From Roseiarcus sp963816065 (GTDB lineage Bacteria > Pseudomonadota > Alphaproteobacteria > Rhizobiales > Beijerinckiaceae), in assembly GCA_963816065.1 (NCBI GenBank), contig CAWFJG010000002.1:1-64000 (forward strand): DNA of 64,000 bases, read 5' to 3'. Below the pieces are notes generated by a model, which was given only the letters and a program-made list of their open reading frames with translations, made no database searches and was not told the origin of the DNA. Below are positions 21,400 through 29,971 of this stretch, one piece after another; the first letter of the stretch is position 1; every line of letters starts with the position of its first letter. The translations under genes and the position numbers were made by a program.

Positions 21400-21926
21400 A
21401 TGAGCCAGCCCGCCGACCCGCTTCTGCTCGCCCTCTATCGAGCCGGACATCGCCCAGAACGCCGGGGCGATGATGCGCACCTGCGCCTGTTTCGGCGTCG
21501 ACGCGGCGATCATCGAGCCGGCCGGCTTTCGTTTCGGCGACAGCCGCTTCCGGCGCGCCGGAATGGACTATCTCGACGCCTTGTCGATCGCCCGCTACAA
21601 TTCTTGGGCCAGGTTCGAGGTGTGGCGCGCCGCGGCCCGGCCGCCGGCTGGCGCTCCTGACCACGAAGGGCGAGACGAGTCTTTGGGACTTCGCCTTCCG
21701 CGAGGGCGACATCATTCTTGTTGGCCGAGAATCGGCGGGCGTTCCCAGTCGGATGGCGCGTCGGCCGACGCGCGCCTGCGCATTCCCATTCGCGCCGCCA
21801 TTGCGGTCGCTGAACGTCGGCGTCGCCGCGACGATCGCCATGGCCGAGGCGCTGCGCCAGATTGGCCGCCTGCCGAGTCAAGGCGCAAACGAGGAACCGG
21901 CTTTCGTCTGCGAGCCGAGGGCGTGA
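21400..21926 (+). CDS. trmL: tRNA (cytidine/uridine-2'-O-)-methyltransferase, TrmL-like SPOUT enzyme, frameshifted
   Basis: A small SPOUT methyltransferase, expected to modify the wobble ribose of certain leucine tRNAs. After an early frame change (about 21,450) it reads ALYEPDIAQNAG-like residues continuing as AMMRTCACFGVDAAIIEPAG and MDYLDALSIARYNSW. Two further frame changes (about 21,645 and 21,760-21,800) lead to GETSLWDFAFREGDIILVG and the knot motif RSLNVGVAATIAMAEALRQI. The stop is TGA at 21926. With these corrected, length (about 175) and motifs fit TrmL. It is divergent from petA, an arrangement also seen in other Hyphomicrobiales. Confidence 0.72.
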
Positions 21927-22006
21927 CAATGACGCCCGGTTGGGCGATTGTCGGTCGAACGCTCGGCGGGGCGGCGACGAGGAGAAAGATAAGCGAAGGC
22001 GAGACG

Positions 22007-22662
22007 GTGCGCGTCTTGATCGCCGATGATCACCCGCTGATGGTCGGCGGATTGAGGGAGGCGGTTCTCGCCGCGGCGCCGGGAGCCGAGATCTCCGTCG
22101 CGCATGATTTCGACAGCATGGCCGCGGCGCTCGAATCCTCGCCGGACACCGATCTCGTGCTGCTCGACCTTAAGCATGCCGGGCGTGCGCGGGTTTTCCG
22201 GGCTGATTGTTCCTGCGGTCGGAGCGCCCGTCGACGCCGGTCGATCGTGGTCTCCGGCAACGAGGACCGCGCGGTCATCCGCCACTGCCTGGAATTCGGC
22301 GCGGCCGGGTACATCCCCAAATCGAACTCGCTCGAGACCATGATGCGCAGGCGATCGCGCAGGTGCTCGACGGCGGGCGATGGACGCCGCCCGATTTCGA
22401 TCCGAACGTCCAGGCCAATCGCGAATCCAGCGCGCTCGCCCGCCGGCTCGCGTCCCTGACGCCCCAGCAGATCCGCGTGCTGATGATGCTGTCGCAGGGC
22501 CTGCTTAACAAGCAGATCGCCTATGAGCTCACCGTCTCCGAGGCGACCGTGAAGGCCCACGTCTCCGCGATCCTGCAGAAGCTCGGCGTCGAAAGCCGGA
22601 CGCAGGCGGTCATCCTGGCGACCAAGATCGAATCGGCGCAGGAACTCTCGATCGCGTCCTAG
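22007..22662 (+). CDS. LuxR/NarL-family response regulator, frameshifted in the receiver domain
   Basis: The N-terminal receiver starts VRVLIADDHPLMVGGLREAV, with the acidic pair, and has the phosphoacceptor in VLLDL followed by SMPGVRGFSGL in the neighbouring frame. A further shift near 22,360 leads to the output domain LTPQQIRVLMMLSQGLLNKQ followed by TVSEATVKAHVSAILQKLGV, a textbook LuxR-type helix-turn-helix. The GTG at 22007 is used because the receiver begins there; an ATG 26 codons upstream (about 21,930) is also possible. The gene is convergent with acs (100 bp apart). In several Proteobacteria a NarL-type regulator (CrbR/ErdR) controls acs, so a similar role is plausible but unproven. 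No dedicated kinase is beside it. Confidence 0.75.
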
Positions 22663-22762
22663 CGAACACCGGCGCCCGGCGCGGGCCATCCAATGTCTGG
22701 CGTTAGCGCAGGTTGCCGGAGCGACGTTTCGTCGTGCGAATGCCGGCGGCGGACCATGATCG

Positions 22763-24709
22763 TCAGGCCTTGCCGCGGTTCTGCCGCTTGTCGATCAGGT
22801 CGCCGACCACCGCGGGGTCGGCGAGGGTCGAGGTGTCGCCGAGCGCGCCGTACTCGTTCTCTGCGATCTTGCGCAGGATGCGGCGCATGATCTTGCCCGA
22901 GCGGGTCTTCGGTAGGCCGGGCGCGAACTGGATCAGGTCGGGTTGGGCGATCGGTCCGATCTCCTTGCGCACCCACGCGACCAGTTCCTTGCGCAGGTCC
23001 TCGGTCGGCTCGATTCCCGCCATCACGGTCACGTAGGCGTAGATGCCCTGGCCCTTGATGTCGTGCGGATAGCCGACGACGGCGGCCTCCGACACCTTGG
23101 GATGGGCGACCAGCGCGCTTTCGACTTCCGCCGTTCCCATGCGGTGGCCGGACACGTTGATGACGTCGTCGACCCGCCCTGTTATCCAGTAGAAGCCGTC
23201 GGCGTCGCGCCGGCAGCCGTCGCCGGTGAAGTACTTGCCCGGATAGGCGGAGAAGTAGGTCTTCACGAACCGGCCATGGTCGCCGTAGACCGTGCGCATC
23301 ATCCCCGGCCAAGAGTCGGCAATCACCAGATTGCCCTCGCAGGGGCCCTCGAGAACTTCGCCCGCCGCATCGACGATCTCGGGGATCACGCCGAAGAACG
23401 GCAGGGTCGCCGAACCGGGCTTCAGCTTGATCGCTCCCGGAAGCGGCGTGATCAGGATGCCGCCAGTCTCGGTTTGCCACCAGGTGTCGACGATCGGGCA
23501 GCGGTCCTCGCCGACCACCCGATGATACCACTCCCACGCCTCCGGGTTGATCGGCTCGCCGACCGAGCCCAGAAGGCGCAGCGACTTGCGGCTGGTCTTC
23601 TTCACCGGCTCCTCGCCCGCGCCCATCAGCGACCGGATCGCCGTCGGCGCAGTGTAGAAGATGTTGACCTGATGCTTGTCGATCACCTCCCAGAACCGGC
23701 TCATCGACGGATAGTTTGGAATGCCCTCGAACATCAGGGTGGTCGCGCCGTTGGCGAGCGGCCCGTACAGGATGTACGAGTGCCCCGTCACCCAGCCGAC
23801 GTCGGCCGTGCACCAGTAGACGTCGCCCTCGTGGTAGTCGAACACGTACTGATGCGTCATCGCCGCATAGACGAGATAGCCGCCGGTGGTGTGGACGACG
23901 CCCTTGGGCGCGCCGGTCGAGCCCGACGTATAGAGAATGAATAGCGGGTCTTCCGCGTTGACCGGTTCGGCCGGGCACCTGGTCGAGACGCGCTCGGCGA
24001 CCTCGTGATACCAAACGTCGCGGCCCGGCGTCCAGGCGACATCGCCGCCCGTGCGCTTGACGACCAGCACGTGCTTGACGCCGGGCGCCTTCTTCAACGC
24101 CTCGTCGACGTTCGCCTTCAGCGGCACCTTGCGGCCGCCGCGCAGGCCCTCATCCGCGGTGATGACGATCTCGGACTGGGCGTCCTCGATGCGGCCGGCG
24201 ACGGCGTCCGGAGAAAAGCCGCCGAACACCACCGAGTGGATCGCGCCCAGGCGCGCGCAGGCGAGCATCGCGTAGGCCGTCTCAGGGATCATCGGCAGAT
24301 AGATGGTGACCCGATCGCCCTTCTTGACGCCATGGAAATGCAGGACGTTGGCGAAGCGGTTCACCTCGTCGGCGAGCTCGGCGTAGGTGATGTGGCGGGA
24401 CTCGGCCGGGTTGTCGCCCTCCCAGATGATCGCGGTCTGGTTGGCGCGCTTGGGCAGATGCCGGTCGACGCAATTAAAGGCGACGTTGGTCACGCCGTCC
24501 TCGAACCACTTGATCGAGACGTTGTGCGCGTCGAAGCTCGTGTTCTTGACCTTGGTGAACGGGGTGAACCAGTCGATGCGCTTGCCTTGCTCGGCCCAGA
24601 AACCTTGGGGATCGTTCAACGCCCGCTTGTACATCTCCTCGTACTTGGCCTTGTCGACCCAAGCGCGCTTCGCCCATTCGGCGGGGACGTCATACACCTT
24701 GTCCGACAC
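22763..24709 (-). CDS. acs: Acetyl-CoA synthetase
   Basis: AMP-forming enzyme that converts acetate, ATP and CoA to acetyl-CoA. The frame is intact at 648 residues when read from the GTG at 24709, which follows TCGGGAGGAACTC; an ATG 16 codons upstream lacks a ribosome-binding site. Family motifs are complete: the phosphate loop YTSGSTGAPKGVVHT, the acetate-site block TWWQTETGGILITP, the hinge region TGDGCRRDADGFYWITGRVD, and PKTRSGKIMRRILR with the lysine (about residue 606) that is acetylated to switch such enzymes off. The gene is monocistronic, facing the response regulator. It indicates growth on acetate or recapture of overflow acetate. Confidence 0.95.
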   Translation of the reverse strand: MSDKVYDVPAEWAKRAWVDKAKYEEMYKRALNDPQGFWAEQGKRIDWFTPFTKVKNTSFDAHNVSIKWFEDGVTNVAFNCVDRHLPKRANQTAIIWEGDNPAESRHITYAELADEVNRFANVLHFHGVKKGDRVTIYLPMIPETAYAMLACARLGAIHSVVFGGFSPDAVAGRIEDAQSEIVITADEGLRGGRKVPLKANVDEALKKAPGVKHVLVVKRTGGDVAWTPGRDVWYHEVAERVSTRCPAEPVNAEDPLFILYTSGSTGAPKGVVHTTGGYLVYAAMTHQYVFDYHEGDVYWCTADVGWVTGHSYILYGPLANGATTLMFEGIPNYPSMSRFWEVIDKHQVNIFYTAPTAIRSLMGAGEEPVKKTSRKSLRLLGSVGEPINPEAWEWYHRVVGEDRCPIVDTWWQTETGGILITPLPGAIKLKPGSATLPFFGVIPEIVDAAGEVLEGPCEGNLVIADSWPGMMRTVYGDHGRFVKTYFSAYPGKYFTGDGCRRDADGFYWITGRVDDVINVSGHRMGTAEVESALVAHPKVSEAAVVGYPHDIKGQGIYAYVTVMAGIEPTEDLRKELVAWVRKEIGPIAQPDLIQFAPGLPKTRSGKIMRRILRKIAENEYGALGDTSTLADPAVVGDLIDKRQNRGKA

Positions 24710-25185
24710 GAGTTCCTCCCGAGAATTCCTGGACGCCAGCTCGGCCGCCGGCGGCAAGCCTTGCGGTCAGCTTATGCCGAAGCGCGGGAAGTCCGACAAG
24801 CATCGCCGCGCTGATGCTTTGGTCTTAGCCCTTCCGTACGGCGGCCTTTGGGCGAGGATGCCCGGCAGAGGGATCTGGCCCGACAATCGGCGTACCCTTC
24901 GGAAACCATAAATGTGCGCGGAAAGCGCGCCGTCCGCCGCGGCCTTCTCACAACCGGGGTACGAGGCGGAGAACCGTCAAAAGGCAATTGAATGGCGGGA
25001 GCCATCAAGTTGCGATAGTGAATGTCGCAAATGGACAGCTAGGCGGGCTTCGCCTCTAGGCACGGTCTCCGGCCGGAGCGGAAGTTCGCCGCATGCGAGT
25101 ACGCCCTCCTTTGCCGATCGCGCCTTTAGGGGGCGTCGTCGGGTCGCGGTCGTCCAGCTTTTCGCGCGAGCCGCTGTGCCGAGCC
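24710..25185. other. Intergenic stretch upstream of acs with one inverted repeat
   Basis: No gene is recognisable. A perfect inverted repeat TTGCGA-N9-TCGCAA occupies 25010-25030, about 300 bp upstream of acs and 155 bp past the LysR stop. It could be an operator or a chance palindrome. No intrinsic terminator with a T-run was seen. Confidence 0.3.
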
Positions 25186-26091
25186 TTAGCCGACATCCGG
25201 CGCAAGTCGCGCCTTGAGCCGTGGAGTCAACCAGTCGAGAAAGACGCGGAGCTTGACCGGCATCGGCCTTCGCTCGGTGTAGAGGATATGGATCGGCAAT
25301 GGTTCCTTTTCGAAAGAGTTCAGAACGATAACTAGGCGGCCTGTCCGCCTCGCAGCCTCCATCTTGTAGGACATGACGCGCGCAATGCCGGCGCCCGCGA
25401 TCGCCGCCTCGACCGCGGCCTCCGAGGTGTTCACCGTCAGCCGCGTGCGAATTGGCTCCGCGATTTCGCTGTCGCCTTCGACGAACTTCCAGCTGTTGGG
25501 GACGACGGTCTCATCGATGGTGATGCAGTCGTGATTGCAGAGGTCTTTCGGCGTCTGAAGGGGACCGTGCGCTGCGAGGTAGGCGGGGCTCGCGCAGGTC
25601 ACAACACGGATGGACCCGATGCGGGTCGCGATCATGCTGCTGTCGGGCAGCGGCCCAATTCGTATTGCAACGTCAATCTTGCTGTCCACTGTGTTCAGGA
25701 CGCGATCACTAAGCAACAGGCGCAAGCTGATATCGGGATATGTGTTCAAGAATTCGCAGGAAAGGGGAACTAAGTGGAGATGACCAACTCCCCACGGCGA
25801 CGTCACTGTGAGCTCGCCGGTCGGAACGCGATATTCGCCAGAGGCGTTTCTTTCAGCTTCGTCGATTTGTTCAATGATGCGTTTGCAAGCGTCTAGGTAG
25901 GATCGGCCGGTCTCCGTGAGAGACAATTGTCGAGATGATCTTTGAAACAGTTGCGTCTTTAAGTGCGCCTCGAGCTCGGACAGTTTGCGACTGACAGTCG
26001 GGACCGGCATGCGGAGCATTCGCGCAGCGGCCGACAAACTGCCGGCTTCCGCCACGCTGACCACCACCGACATCGACCCGATGCGGTCCAT
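25186..26091 (-). CDS. LysR-family transcriptional regulator
   Basis: An intact 301-residue LysR protein. The DNA-binding domain reads MDRIGSMSVVVSVAEAGSLS followed by AAARMLRMPVPTVSRKLSEL (helix-turn-helix about residues 18-37), then the periplasmic-binding-protein-like effector domain (VTSPWGVGHLHLVPL, VDSKIDVAIRIGPLPDSSMI). It belongs to the CrgA/DmlR-like branch that begins MDRI. It is divergent from the downstream hydrolase cassette, with 396 bp between them, and is its most likely regulator. Its base composition is slightly lower in GC than its neighbours, which may indicate transfer together with the cassette. Confidence 0.88.
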   Translation of the reverse strand: MDRIGSMSVVVSVAEAGSLSAAARMLRMPVPTVSRKLSELEAHLKTQLFQRSSRQLSLTETGRSYLDACKRIIEQIDEAERNASGEYRVPTGELTVTSPWGVGHLHLVPLSCEFLNTYPDISLRLLLSDRVLNTVDSKIDVAIRIGPLPDSSMIATRIGSIRVVTCASPAYLAAHGPLQTPKDLCNHDCITIDETVVPNSWKFVEGDSEIAEPIRTRLTVNTSEAAVEAAIAGAGIARVMSYKMEAARRTGRLVIVLNSFEKEPLPIHILYTERRPMPVKLRVFLDWLTPRLKARLAPDVG

Positions 26092-26111
26092 GGGGTTGTC
26101 TTTCCGAATTC

Positions 26112-26128
26112 TGGAAAATTACTTTCCA
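26112..26128. promoter_or_regulatory. Candidate LysR operator: TGGAAA-N5-TTTCCA
   Basis: A perfect 6-bp inverted repeat with a 5-bp spacer, in an AT-rich patch 21 bp upstream of the LysR start. Position and symmetry suit an autoregulatory site for the LysR protein that may also act on the divergent cassette. The assignment rests on symmetry and location only. Confidence 0.4.
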
Positions 26129-26285
26129 ATTATACTGGCTGCACGGCGTCGTCGCAATCATCTACGGTTCGAACAGTAGAGCGGAGGCCGGCCTCGACGA
26201 GATGAGGTCGTTGGCTGGCTGGTAAGATCGATCAGGCGAATTGCGACGCCAATTCGCGCCAAACCAACTCTATTGCAGCGGTCTG

Positions 26286-26310
26286 GGAGCTCAATAGCTC
26301 CAGGAGGAAG
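26286..26310 (+). promoter_or_regulatory. Hairpin overlapping a strong ribosome-binding site
   Basis: GGAGCT-CAAT-AGCTCC forms a 6-bp stem with a 4-nt loop and directly abuts AGGAGGAAG, which precedes the ATG of a 36-codon frame at 26317. Such an arrangement could tune translation of the leader frame. This is inferred from base pairing alone. Confidence 0.3.
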
Positions 26311-26316
26311 ACTGTC

Positions 26317-26427
26317 ATGAGGCCCCGCCGCAACCATCCCGTTCGGGCGCCGCTCGCGTTTCGCCGCGACGCCGGGGTCGGCAGGGCTCTTGCGACCGCC
26401 GCTTTTAGAGTCGGCCGAACAGTTTGA
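26317..26427 (+). CDS. Possible 36-residue arginine-rich leader peptide
   Basis: A short frame with an excellent ribosome-binding site (AGGAGGAAG, 6 nt before the ATG) that reads MRPRRNHPVRAPLAFRRDAG and ends with TGA at 26427, 60 bp before the first hydrolase gene. It has nine arginines and no recognised family. It may be a regulatory leader or chance, since GC-rich DNA often yields short open frames. The strong start signal is the only positive evidence. Confidence 0.25.
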   Translation: MRPRRNHPVRAPLAFRRDAGVGRALATAAFRVGRTV

Positions 26428-26487
26428 CAGCCCGCCACTCGGATACGGCGTAGCCCTGCCGCCATTTCTTTCGAAGGAGTCCGAACG

Positions 26488-27315
26488 ATGACAAGCACGA
26501 TCACGACCAAAGACGGCGTTGAGATTTTCTACAAGGACTGGGGCAAGGGTCAGCCCATCGTGTTCAGTCACGGCTGGCCGCTGTCCGCCGACGATTGGGA
26601 CGCGCAGATGCTGTTCTTCCTCAATCGCGGTTATCGCGTCATCGCCCATGATCGCCGCGGCCACGGACGGTCGACCCAGACGGGCGACGGCCACGACATG
26701 GATCATTACGCCGACGACCTGGCGGCGTTGACGGCGCATCTCGACCTGAAGGACGCCATTCACGTCGGTCATTCGACAGGCGGAGGGGAAGTCGTTCGGT
26801 ATCTCGGACGACACGGCGATGGCCGGGTTGCGAAGGCGGCGATCATCAGCGCGGTGCCGCCTCTTATGGTCAAGACAGCGTCCAATCCGAATGGTCTGCC
26901 CAAGGACGTGTTCGACGGATTTCAGGCGTCTCTCGCGGCAAATCGCTCGCAATTCTACCTAGATATCGCTGCGGGCCCATTTTACGGCTTCAACCGATCG
27001 GGAGTGAAGCCGTTGGAGTCGGCGATCCGAAATTGGTGGCGTCAGGGAATGATGGGCGGCGCGAAGGCCCACTACGATGGCATCGTCGCCTTCTCCCAGA
27101 CCGATTTCACCGAGGACCTCAAGACAATCACCGTGCCTGTACTCGTGATGCACAGCGAGGACGATCAGATCGTGCCCTACGTCGCTTCGGGGCCGCTGTC
27201 AGCCAAACTGCTGAAGAACGGGGCGCTGAGGACCTATAAGGATTTCCCGCACGGCATGCCCACGACGCAGGCCGAGACGATCAATGCCGATCTGCTTGCG
27301 TTCCTGAAAGCTTAA
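26488..27315 (+). CDS. Alpha/beta hydrolase of the non-haem chloroperoxidase/arylesterase group
   Basis: An intact 275-residue protein. The start follows GAAGGAG, 11 bp upstream. The oxyanion-side motif is FSHGWPLSADDWD, the nucleophile elbow is GHSTGGGEVVRY (Ser96), the acid lies in VLVMHSEDDQIVPY and the final histidine in FPHGMPTT. This is the pattern of cofactor-free haloperoxidases, which also act as esterases or perhydrolases. No signal peptide is present, so it is cytosolic. It is the first full-length gene of a five-gene co-directional cassette (26,488-30,721), opposite a LysR gene. The true substrate cannot be assigned. Confidence 0.88.
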   Translation: MTSTITTKDGVEIFYKDWGKGQPIVFSHGWPLSADDWDAQMLFFLNRGYRVIAHDRRGHGRSTQTGDGHDMDHYADDLAALTAHLDLKDAIHVGHSTGGGEVVRYLGRHGDGRVAKAAIISAVPPLMVKTASNPNGLPKDVFDGFQASLAANRSQFYLDIAAGPFYGFNRSGVKPLESAIRNWWRQGMMGGAKAHYDGIVAFSQTDFTEDLKTITVPVLVMHSEDDQIVPYVASGPLSAKLLKNGALRTYKDFPHGMPTTQAETINADLLAFLKA

Positions 27316-27404
27316 GCCGGCCTCTGCCTTTGTTGGTCGCTTTGCGACGAGGGAAGCCCGTAGCAAGTCTTTTCGCACTCCATTGCTGACTTTCGGAGAG
27401 AGCC

Positions 27405-28394
27405 ATGACATTGTCATTCGGCCGCCGTGCGGCCATCGCGCTTCTTGCAGCGCTTCTATCGTCTGCCGCGATGGCGCCTTCCGTTTATGCGGCCTCAGCA
27501 AACTGCGGAACCGAACAGACGGCGATGCCCGTCGTCCACTATCGCACCGCCAAAATCGATGGCGTCGATATCTTCTATCGCGAGGCCGGGCCGGCAGGCG
27601 CGCCAACCCTGCTCCTGCTGCACGGATTCCCAACTTCATCCCACATGTTCCGCAACCTGATCCCTGCGCTCGCGGATCGCTACCATGTCATCGCGCCGGA
27701 CTATCCCGGGTTCGGCGAAAGCGCCGCGCCCGATCACAAGGCCTTCGCCTACACCTTCGCTCACTATGCCGACATCGTCGACGCCCTGGTCACCCGGCTC
27801 GGCGTCAACAAATATGCGATCTATCTCATGGATTATGGCGCGCCGGTCGGCTACCGGCTAGCGCTCAAGCACCCTGAGCGGGTCACCGCCCTGATCGTTC
27901 AGAACGGCAACGCCTACGAGGAAGGGCTCAAGGCATTCTGGGATCCGATCAAGGCCTACTGGGCCGACGGGTCGCAGGCGCACCGCGAGGCGATCGGCGT
28001 TCTGGTTCAGCCGGAGACGACCAAGTTCCAATACACCGACGGGGTCGCCGATGTCTCGCGGATCGATCCGGACAATTGGGGCCACGACCAACCCCTGCTC
28101 GATCGTCCAGGCAACAAGGACATCCAGCTCGATCTCTTTCTCGACTACGGAACCAATGTTCCGCTCTATCCGAAGTTCCAGGCCTTCTTCCGCGAGCGGA
28201 AGCCGCCGACGCTGATCGTGTGGGGCAAGAACGACAAGATTTTCCCCGCCGACGGCGCGACGCCTTACCTGCGAGACCTCCCGGACGCCGAGTTGCACCT
28301 GCTCGATACGGGCCATTTCGCGCTTGAGGACAAAGCCGACGCGATGGTCCCGCTGATCCGCGATTTCCTGTGCCGCAAACTCGTCTCGGAGTGA
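27405..28394 (+). CDS. Secreted alpha/beta hydrolase (epoxide hydrolase/dehalogenase-like)
   Basis: An intact 329-residue protein with an N-terminal signal peptide (RRAAIALLAALLSSAAMAPS, ending VYAAS). The hydrolase fold shows LLLHGFPTSSHMFRNLIPAL, the cap-side PDYPGFGESAAP, and at the nucleophile elbow IYLMDYGAPVGYRL. An aspartate (Asp143) occupies the nucleophile position, as in epoxide hydrolases and haloalkane dehalogenases rather than esterases. The C-terminal acid and histidine are in WGKNDKIFPADGA and LDTGHFALEDKAD. Close relatives in Proteobacteria are annotated only as alpha/beta hydrolases. It sits 89 bp after the chloroperoxidase-like gene, so periplasmic and cytosolic hydrolases are encoded in the same cassette. 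Confidence 0.85.
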   Translation: MTLSFGRRAAIALLAALLSSAAMAPSVYAASANCGTEQTAMPVVHYRTAKIDGVDIFYREAGPAGAPTLLLLHGFPTSSHMFRNLIPALADRYHVIAPDYPGFGESAAPDHKAFAYTFAHYADIVDALVTRLGVNKYAIYLMDYGAPVGYRLALKHPERVTALIVQNGNAYEEGLKAFWDPIKAYWADGSQAHREAIGVLVQPETTKFQYTDGVADVSRIDPDNWGHDQPLLDRPGNKDIQLDLFLDYGTNVPLYPKFQAFFRERKPPTLIVWGKNDKIFPADGATPYLRDLPDAELHLLDTGHFALEDKADAMVPLIRDFLCRKLVSE

Positions 28395-28456
28395 CGCCTG
28401 GTTGTCTGGCTGACACGCCTCGCAGCGCTGAACGACGGGATTTCAGGAGCACGCAC

Positions 28457-28891
28457 ATGACAGCTTCGCTGATGTCTCTTGCGGCAATCGCCACCGCCCT
28501 GTCCGCTTCCGGCGCGCTGCCACAGACCGCCAAGGAAATCCACGAGCCGGCGGGCGTCATTCCGCTCGCCAGCGAGCCCCCCGCCAAAATCATCGTCGAT
28601 CCGCCTCTGCCGGACGCGCTCGCGCGGGGGCTGGTGGTCATCCAATACCGGACAGAGAACCTTCGGATCGCGCCGGTATTCGGTCAAGGCGCCCTCGGTG
28701 TGTCCCCGCGCATCGGTCATCTTCATGTGAGCCTGGATGACGCGCCGTGGCATTGGGTTGACGCGAGCGGCGAGCCGCTGGTCATTCAAGGGCTGCCGCT
28801 TGGATCGCACAGAGTGCTGGTCCAGCTCGCCGATCCGACACATCGGGTGATCGATCAAGGGGTCGTGGAGTTTGTGATCCCGGAAAGGTGA
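28457..28891 (+). CDS. DUF6130 family secreted protein
   Basis: A 144-residue protein with a signal-like N-terminus (MTASLMSLAAIATALSASGA), started at ATG 28457 after CAGGAG. The conserved middle reads GHLHVSLDDAPWHWVDASG followed by GLPLGSHRVLVQLADPTHRV, the DUF6130 signature, with several His and Trp residues that could form a metal or ligand site. The function is unknown. In many Proteobacteria the family is found beside alpha/beta hydrolases and LysR genes, as here, so a role in the same stress or detoxification response is inferred. Confidence 0.75.
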   Translation: MTASLMSLAAIATALSASGALPQTAKEIHEPAGVIPLASEPPAKIIVDPPLPDALARGLVVIQYRTENLRIAPVFGQGALGVSPRIGHLHVSLDDAPWHWVDASGEPLVIQGLPLGSHRVLVQLADPTHRVIDQGVVEFVIPER

Positions 28892-28976
28892 ATACTCGGG
28901 CCGGTTCAAAGTCGGGCTCGTTCGTCAGGGACGCGACAATCGCCGATTCCCCGTCAGACGCAAAATGGAGAGCAGA

Positions 28977-29949
28977 ATGACAAGGGTGCGTTCTTCAGCG
29001 ATATCGCGTCGCGGCTTTTGCCTCTGCTGCCTCGGTTCGGCGGGGCTTGGCGGCGACTGGCGGCTGGCTCTCGCCACGCGAGGCGTTCGCGGAGGCGCGC
29101 GGGCTCGTGAGCCTCATAAAAGACAGCGCCGCGGCGTCGCCGATCGTCGCCCACAAGCTGCGCAACAACATCAGCGTTCTGGAAGGATCCGGAGGAAACG
29201 TCGCCGTCCTGACTGGCCCGGACGGGAAGGTGCTGATCGACGCTGGCATCAGCGTATCCCGTCTCCAGATGACAAAAGCGCTCGCTGATCTCAGCGCCGA
29301 CCCCATCAGGTACCTCATCAACACGCATTGGCACTTCGACCATTCCGACGGAAACGCCTGGCTAAATGCGATGGGCGCCAAGATCATCGCACAGGAGAAC
29401 ACGCGCAAGTATCTATCGCAGGTCCAGCGGGTCGAGGATTGGGACTACAATTTTCTGGCGCTTCCGCCCAACGGGATTCCGAGCGACGTGTTCGCGAGCG
29501 AGCGAGCGCTGACGCTCAATGGCGCGTCGATCGCCCTGAAGTATTATGGCCCCGCTCATACCGACAGCGACATCTCCGTCACCTTTGGCGAAGCCGACGT
29601 CGTGCATGTGGCGGACACGTTCTGGAACGGGATCTACCCATTTATCGACTACTCGACCGGCGGCAGCATTGACGGCATGATCGCCGCTTCCGACGCCAAT
29701 CTCGCCGCGACGACCGACAAGACCATCATCATTCCCGGCCACGGAAAGCCGGTCAGCAACAAGGCCGAGCTCAAGGAATTTCGCGACATGCTCGTCGCGA
29801 TCCGCGAGAATGTCGCGACGCTGAAGACGAAGGGCATGACGCGGGACGAAACGGTCGCGGCCAAGCCGACCGCCGCCTTCGACGCAAGGTTCGGCAATTT
29901 CGTCATCGATCCCGGTTTCTTCACCAGACTCGTCTACGAAGGCGTGTGA
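28977..29949 (+). CDS. Tat-exported metallo-beta-lactamase-fold hydrolase, one frameshift
   Basis: The start (ATG 28977, after GGAGAG) gives a Tat-type signal (SAISRRGFCLCCLGSAGLGG). A frame change near 29,055-29,065 leads to the MBL domain: a first strand ISVLEGSGGNVAVLTGPDGK, the metal motif NTHWHFDHSDGNAWL (HxHxDH), the third histidine in YYGPAHTDSDI, the bridging aspartate in VVHVADTFWNG, and the last histidine in IIIPGHGKPVSNK. All zinc ligands are present, so the enzyme should be active. It is the fourth gene of the hydrolase cassette. The substrate is unknown, but the family includes quinoprotein-relay-like and beta-lactone or thioester hydrolases. Confidence 0.82.
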
Positions 29950-29971
29950 TCGCGATCGGGGAGCGCTCTTC

